From: Paractinoplanes tereljensis
Lineage (GTDB): Bacteria; Actinomycetota; Actinomycetes; Mycobacteriales; Micromonosporaceae
Reading direction: 5' to 3'
Length of the DNA stretch: 64,000 nt
NCBI RefSeq assembly: GCF_016862435.1
Contig: NZ_BOMY01000016.1
Span: 1 to 64,000, forward strand
Part shown: in pieces, positions 59,779 to 64,000 of the stretch
Numbering within the stretch: the first letter of the stretch is position 1
Layout of the letters: every line of letters starts with the position of its first letter
The notes under the pieces: generated by a model
The model's database searches: none
What the model saw: the letters and a program-made list of their open reading frames with translations, nothing else
What the model was told of the DNA's origin: nothing
Translations under genes and position numbers: made by a program

Positions 59779-60972
59779 CTACCTGCGCAAGGAGGGCGGC
59801 CCTTCAGGCCGCAGCGCGACTTTCGCGTGAAGCGATGGCCCAAAGGCCCAGACCGCCAGGCCGGCCAGGGACACGCCGGCGGCCAGCACGCAGGCGCCGG
59901 TCCAGCCGTAGCGGTGATGCAGCAGGCCGGTGGCCGCCGAGGACAGGGCGCCGCAGGTGAAGACCGTGGTCATGAAGACCGTGTTGATGCGGGCTCGGGC
60001 GTCCGCCCGCAACGCGTAGATCTCGTGCTGGCTCATCACCTGGTGGGCCTGCACCGCGAAGTCGAGCAGGAAGCCGGCCACCGCCAGCACCACGATCGAG
60101 CCGTGCCCGACGGCGGCCAGCCCGGCCATCAGGGCGGCGAGCAGCAGGGCGCCGCCGCTGGCCGGTACGCCGTACCCCCGGTCGGCCAACTTTCCGGCCA
60201 ACGGCGCGGCGGTCGCTCCGCCCGCCCCGACCAGCGCGAAGATCGCGATCTGGGCCTGGCCGAAGCCGTGTTCGCCGATCAGCTCGTAGGCGATGGCGGT
60301 CCAGAAGGCGCTGAACGCGCCGAACAGCAGACCCTGGCAGAGCGCCCGCCGGCGCAGCGTCGGCTCGGTGCGGACCAGATCCCACACGGTACGCAGCAGT
60401 GAGCCGTACCCGGCGGTGTGTGACGGCTGCCGAACCGGGATCATCCGCCGCAGAACGACCGCCAACCCGACCATCAAGGCGGCCGAGATGAAGTAGATCG
60501 CCCGCCAGCCGAACAGGTCGGCCACGAAGCTGGACACCGTGCGGGCCAGCAGGATCCCGAGCAGCAGGCCGCCCATCACTTTGCCGACCAGGGCGCCGCG
60601 CTGATCTTCCGGGGCCAGATGCGCCGCCAGCGGAACGAGGATCTGGGCGACCACCGAGGTCACCCCGACCAGGACCGAAACGACCAGGAACAGCGAGTAC
60701 GCCGGCGAGACCGCGGCCAGGAGCAGGGCGGTCGCCGTCCCGGCCAGCAGGCGGGTGGTGAGCTTGCGGTTCTCGGCCAGGTCACCGAGCGGCAGCAGGA
60801 AGAGCAGGCCCAGCGCGTACCCGATCTGGGTGAGGGTGACCACGATCGTCGCCGCGCCCTGGCTCACGCCGAAGGCGTCGGCGATCAGGTCGAGCAGGGG
60901 CTGCGAGTAGTACAGGTTGGCCACGGTCAAGCCGCAGGCCAGGGCCAGCACTACAACAAGGGAACGGCGCAC
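59779..60972 (-). CDS. MFS transporter (12-TM, DHA1-like)
   Basis: The 397-residue protein has 12 hydrophobic helices. ANLYYSQPLLDLIADAFGVS is typical of the YnfM-like DHA1 subgroup, and LPLGDLAENRKLTTRLL is the motif A loop. It probably exports small molecules by proton antiport. It starts 39 bp upstream of the epimerase stop (61012) on the same strand, so the two could be co-transcribed. Confidence 0.9.
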   Translation of the reverse strand: MRRSLVVVLALACGLTVANLYYSQPLLDLIADAFGVSQGAATIVVTLTQIGYALGLLFLLPLGDLAENRKLTTRLLAGTATALLLAAVSPAYSLFLVVSVLVGVTSVVAQILVPLAAHLAPEDQRGALVGKVMGGLLLGILLARTVSSFVADLFGWRAIYFISAALMVGLAVVLRRMIPVRQPSHTAGYGSLLRTVWDLVRTEPTLRRRALCQGLLFGAFSAFWTAIAYELIGEHGFGQAQIAIFALVGAGGATAAPLAGKLADRGYGVPASGGALLLAALMAGLAAVGHGSIVVLAVAGFLLDFAVQAHQVMSQHEIYALRADARARINTVFMTTVFTCGALSSAATGLLHHRYGWTGACVLAAGVSLAGLAVWAFGPSLHAKVALRPEGPPSLRR

Positions 60973-61011
60973 TCACGCCAGTCAACCCGCTCGCGGCACC
61001 CGCCGCGCGGG

Positions 61012-61914
61012 TCAGTGAGCCAACTCTCCCGGGCGGTGCGTGGTGACGAACCGGGCGATGTACGCGTCGAGGCTGTTCTGCGGGCGCCAGCCCAACTCGC
61101 CGGCCCGGGTGGTGTCGGCCTGGCCGCGCACCCGCTCGCCGCGCAGCGCCGGCACCAGCTCATAGTCGACGCCGAAGAGCTTCGCGACCTCGATGACCGG
61201 CCACTCGTGGCCCATGCCGAGCAGGTAGCCGTCGCCGCTGCCCTTCTGGGCGACCAGCACGATGCCCCGGACGATGTCGTCGACGTGGGTGAAGTCGCGG
61301 GTCTGTGTACCGGGCGACACCACCGGCAACGGCTCACCGCGCAGGTAGTGGTCCTCGAAGATGCCGATCACCGTGGCGTAGCGGCCGGCCGTGATCTGGC
61401 CCGGCCCGTACACGTTGTAGAAGTAGGTGATCGCGTAGTCCAGCCCGTACCAGGACGAGTAGTTCCGGATGTACTCGATGTTCTTGGCCTTGGTCCACGC
61501 GTACGGGTTGAGGTTCTCGTCCTGCCCGTCGTTGCCGAACTTCGAGCTGGAACCCGCGTAGATCAGCTTCGACCCGTTGGCCGAGGCGAACTTGACCACC
61601 TCTTTGGTGCCCAGCAGGTTGAATTCCCAGGTCAGATCGTGGTCGTCGAAGGACTGCACGATCCGGGAGTATTCGCCGAGGTGGAAGACGATCTCGGGGC
61701 TGGGCAGCCCGCGCTCGGCCCAGGTCTTGGCCAGGTCGACGGTGGAGCCCTCGATGTAGGTCACCCGGGGGTCGTTGACGTGATTTTCCGGGACACCGGT
61801 GAAGTAGTTGTCGAGCGACACGATCGCGGCGGCGGGATAGTCGGTGAGCAGGGCCCGGATGAGATTGGTCCCGACAAATCCGGCACCACCGGTCACCAGC
61901 AGTGTTTGGCTCAC
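61012..61914 (-). CDS. NAD-dependent epimerase/dehydratase (extended SDR)
   Basis: The 300-residue protein has the Rossmann motif TGGAGFVGTNLIRAL at the N-terminus, a DNYFTG loop typical of nucleotide-sugar epimerases, a Ser-rich GSSSKFG segment and catalytic YAWTKAKN (Y and K). It should act on an NDP-sugar. GTG at 61914 has GGAGGA 5 nt upstream; the longer frame is a shadow of the next gene. It is separated from the glycanase by a terminator. Confidence 0.9.
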   Translation of the reverse strand: MSQTLLVTGGAGFVGTNLIRALLTDYPAAAIVSLDNYFTGVPENHVNDPRVTYIEGSTVDLAKTWAERGLPSPEIVFHLGEYSRIVQSFDDHDLTWEFNLLGTKEVVKFASANGSKLIYAGSSSKFGNDGQDENLNPYAWTKAKNIEYIRNYSSWYGLDYAITYFYNVYGPGQITAGRYATVIGIFEDHYLRGEPLPVVSPGTQTRDFTHVDDIVRGIVLVAQKGSGDGYLLGMGHEWPVIEVAKLFGVDYELVPALRGERVRGQADTTRAGELGWRPQNSLDAYIARFVTTHRPGELAH

Positions 61915-61962
61915 AAACGTCCTCCGAGTCCCGAGTTCAGCGGCCCAGGCTACCAACAGAAT

Positions 61963-61995
61963 GCGGCCCCACCCGAATTCAACGAGTGGGGCCGC
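61963..61995 (-). terminator. Hairpin terminator after the beta-helix glycanase gene
   Basis: GCGGCCCCAC (61963-61972) and GTGGGGCCGC (61986-61995) form a perfect 10-bp stem with a 13-nt loop, 12 bp below the glycanase stop at 62007. Confidence 0.8.
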
Positions 61996-62006
61996 AATCG
62001 GATGAT

Positions 62007-63992
62007 TTACCAGGTGGAGGGGGCCGGGGGCGCCACTACCGGGGGACGGTCGTTGCAGGTGATGGTGTTCGGAATCATCCACGGGGCGAGCCAGCCGCCG
62101 TCGTTGCCGCCCAGGTCGGCGACCTTGAACTCGGAGCCGGCCGGGGTGAAGTTGAACGATCCGCAGTTGTTGACGCCGACCGCGCCGACGTTGCGGGCGT
62201 CGACGTTCTCGAAGGTGGCCGACCCCGCGACCCGGGCACTCAGCACACTCGTACCCGTACCGTCGACCTTGATGTTTTTGAAGTGGGTGTTGGTGATCGA
62301 GTAGAGGTCCTTGACCGGCCAGTCGGCCACCAGCATGACCGCGTTGTACGTGTTGTCCAGGAAGTTGTCGCCGACCACCTGGATGTCCGCGTCGATGTTC
62401 CTCTCCAGCGCGTAGAGCCAGATCGCGCCGAGTCCGATGTTCCAGTTCAGCTCGTAGGTGCCGGCCCGGACCGTGGTGTTGTCGGTGAACCAGAGGTGCC
62501 CGGCGAACGGCTGGGCCCCGAAACGGGAACCGGCGTGCAGGGCGCTGCCCTCTCGGATCGGGTCGGCGATCAGGTTGCCGGAGACCGTGATGTCGGTGCC
62601 GCCGTAGATCGCGATGCCGTTGGCCAGCACCGGCGTCTGCACGGTGTTGTGGTCGAACGTGTTGTTGGCGTTGGTCGTGCCCTCGGCCCACATGGCCAGA
62701 GCGTCGTCGCCGGTGTTGCGCAGGAAGTTGTTGCGGGCGACCGAGTTGGTGACCCCGGTGTGGAAGTTGAGGCCGTCGGCGATCTGGTCGACGATCACGT
62801 TGTTGGTGACGCGGACGTTCGACATCGGACCGTCGAACCACAGACCCACCTTGGTGTGGTGGATGTAGAGGCCGTCGATCGTCGAGTCGGTCATCGCGCC
62901 GCCGATGCCGTTGACCTGGTCGGTGTCGATCCGCTCGCGAACGTCACCCTCGATCGCGAAGCCGCTCAGGTGCACGTTGCGCGAACCGCCGTCGGCGACG
63001 TACTTACCGTAGAAACCGACGCCCGAATGGACCGAGTTGTCCGGTGCCGGCGCAGGCAGCGCAATCGAGCGGCCCTTGATGATCGTGTACCAGTTACCGG
63101 CTCCCTCGATCGTCACGTCGTCGACGACGATGTGCCGGTTGACCTGGAAGACACCCGGCGGGACGTAGACCTTCAAATGCGTCTTGCGGGCGAAGGCGAT
63201 CGCCTTGTCGAAGGCCGGCGCCGAGTCCCGCCGCCCGGTCGGGTCGGCCCCGAACAGCAGCACGTTCGCGGCCAGCAGGTTGATCTTCGGAGCGCCCACC
63301 AGCTCGGAGTCGAGCAGGTCGATCACGGTCCAGGCGGCGGCCGACGACGCGGTCAGCCGGACCTTCTCCCCCGCCTGGTAGGTCGCGCCGAGCAGCAGCC
63401 GCTGCTCGTCGTAGAAGTGGCTGGGCCGGAACGGCTTGGTGATCGCCGGCGTCGGCGAGGTCGCGGCCGGCACGCAGGCGCACTCGGTGATCCACCAGTC
63501 CGGGTGCAGCAGGTCCGCGGCCGGGTCGTTGCTGAACGGATATTGGTTGTAGAGCCACGAGTACTGCGAGGTCAGCGACAGGGTCCGGGTGGTGTTGCGG
63601 ACCTTCACGGCCAGCGGCGCGGTGATCCCGCCACCGTTCGGCGCGTCCGGAATGCTGTACCGCACGGTGATCGCGTTGGCCGCCTTGGGCAGCGTGAACT
63701 CGACCCACTGGCCGGGCGCGAGCTTGACCGCGGTGCGGCCGGACGCCTCGGCGGGCAGCGTGTAGGCGGTGCGGTCGGGGCCGATGACGGTGCCGTTGGT
63801 GGCGGCGTTCTCGGCTTCCTGCTCCTGGAAGGCCACGCTCGCACCGCGCCCGGCGACAAGCGCCGGGTCGATGGCCGCGCGGGTGACTTTCGCTTGCGCT
63901 TTTTCCGAGGCGTACGCGGTGCCGGTCGCGCCGACCGCAATGGCGAGGCCGGCCGCCACTGCGGCGGCCAACCGAGATCTCTCCAGAAACAT
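62007..63992 (-). CDS. Secreted right-handed beta-helix glycanase, GH87-like (alpha-1,3-glucanase/mycodextranase)
   Basis: The 661-residue protein has a signal peptide ending near TAYASE and a carbohydrate-binding-like beta-sandwich (about 55-235, with GQWVEFTLP). A pectate-lyase-fold beta-helix follows from about 245. ADGLNFHTGVTNSVARNNFL and RNTGDDALAMWAEG match the repeated Asp-rich active-site turns of GH87 enzymes that hydrolyse alpha-1,3-glucan of fungal walls. A Cys-containing C-terminal segment ends in a Pro-rich tail. ATG at 63992 is 8 bp from the window edge, so its promoter is outside. It has a hairpin terminator. Confidence 0.8.
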   Translation of the reverse strand: MFLERSRLAAAVAAGLAIAVGATGTAYASEKAQAKVTRAAIDPALVAGRGASVAFQEQEAENAATNGTVIGPDRTAYTLPAEASGRTAVKLAPGQWVEFTLPKAANAITVRYSIPDAPNGGGITAPLAVKVRNTTRTLSLTSQYSWLYNQYPFSNDPAADLLHPDWWITECACVPAATSPTPAITKPFRPSHFYDEQRLLLGATYQAGEKVRLTASSAAAWTVIDLLDSELVGAPKINLLAANVLLFGADPTGRRDSAPAFDKAIAFARKTHLKVYVPPGVFQVNRHIVVDDVTIEGAGNWYTIIKGRSIALPAPAPDNSVHSGVGFYGKYVADGGSRNVHLSGFAIEGDVRERIDTDQVNGIGGAMTDSTIDGLYIHHTKVGLWFDGPMSNVRVTNNVIVDQIADGLNFHTGVTNSVARNNFLRNTGDDALAMWAEGTTNANNTFDHNTVQTPVLANGIAIYGGTDITVSGNLIADPIREGSALHAGSRFGAQPFAGHLWFTDNTTVRAGTYELNWNIGLGAIWLYALERNIDADIQVVGDNFLDNTYNAVMLVADWPVKDLYSITNTHFKNIKVDGTGTSVLSARVAGSATFENVDARNVGAVGVNNCGSFNFTPAGSEFKVADLGGNDGGWLAPWMIPNTITCNDRPPVVAPPAPSTW

Positions 63993-64000
63993 GGACGGAG

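Noticed and set aside
1..64000. CRISPR arrays, rRNA operons, insertion sequences, known riboswitches
   Set aside because: No regularly spaced direct repeats, rRNA-like segments, transposase motifs or recognisable riboswitch cores were found on reading both strands.

Overview
The window is high-GC actinobacterial DNA, most likely from Micromonosporaceae and plausibly Actinoplanes-like. This is an inference from strong GC bias at third codon positions, frequent GTG starts, a Methyltransf_19 (DUF574) protein, a DUF3040 protein, a mycothiol-nitroreductase-like DsbA, a SARP/AfsR regulator, a type VII secretion (T7SS) locus, a CebR-type operator, and secreted plant- and fungal-polysaccharide hydrolases. 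No rRNA, CRISPR array, transposase or phage integrase was seen. One tRNA gene (Arg, anticodon CCT) is present.

Layout. 0-2 kb: a PAP2-like membrane protein, probably cut by the left edge, converging on a DUF574 methyltransferase across a tandem hairpin repeat. 2-11.1 kb (minus strand): a tightly packed exopolysaccharide operon (two GT2 glycosyltransferases, a large polytopic membrane protein, a flippase, a GT14 enzyme) that runs into two flavin reductases. 11.3-14.1 kb: a TetR-DsbA operon divergent from a DHA2-family exporter across a palindromic operator region. 14.1-18.7 kb: a Ser/Thr kinase with an extracellular ricin-type lectin domain, followed by a GAF/PAS histidine kinase. 19-22 kb: a secreted GH5 cellulase and a PL1 pectate lyase, each with a LacI-type operator and a strong hairpin terminator. 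22.1-26.4 kb: a two-component system, a PepSY-like secreted protein and small proteins. 26.4-28.1 kb: ctaD.

28.1-38.3 kb (minus strand): a compact T7SS operon of eight genes joined by overlaps of 1-14 bp or a 1-bp gap: WXG100, three-domain EccC, WXG100, a candidate substrate, two small unknowns, a lytic-transglycosylase-like/ricin protein and a mycosin-like protein. The mycosin has lost all three catalytic residues, and both transglycosylase domains have lost the catalytic glutamate. EccB, EccD and EccE are not in the window. This set of apparent pseudoenzymes is the most unusual system here.

38.4-47.4 kb: a T7SS-adjacent unknown, a LuxR-type regulator, a SARP regulator, an ABC exporter (permease plus two ATPases) and an alpha/beta hydrolase. 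47.5-55.2 kb: an accessory-looking stretch with an unknown overlapping gene pair that may be toxin/immunity, a frameshifted remnant, an ATPase/DUF234-type protein whose start codon lies in a 39-bp near-palindrome, a tandem-domain small protein, a frameshifted XRE regulator, an aminoglycoside-phosphotransferase-fold protein, and two copies of a dispersed hairpin repeat. It ends at tRNA-Arg. 55.3-64 kb: a GAF histidine kinase, a LuxR regulator divergent from an orphan KAS III enzyme, an MFS exporter, an NAD-dependent epimerase and a secreted beta-helix glycanase reaching the right edge.

Starts were chosen from ribosome-binding sites, stop/start overlaps and family N-termini. Family assignments come from reading motifs; no database search was run.
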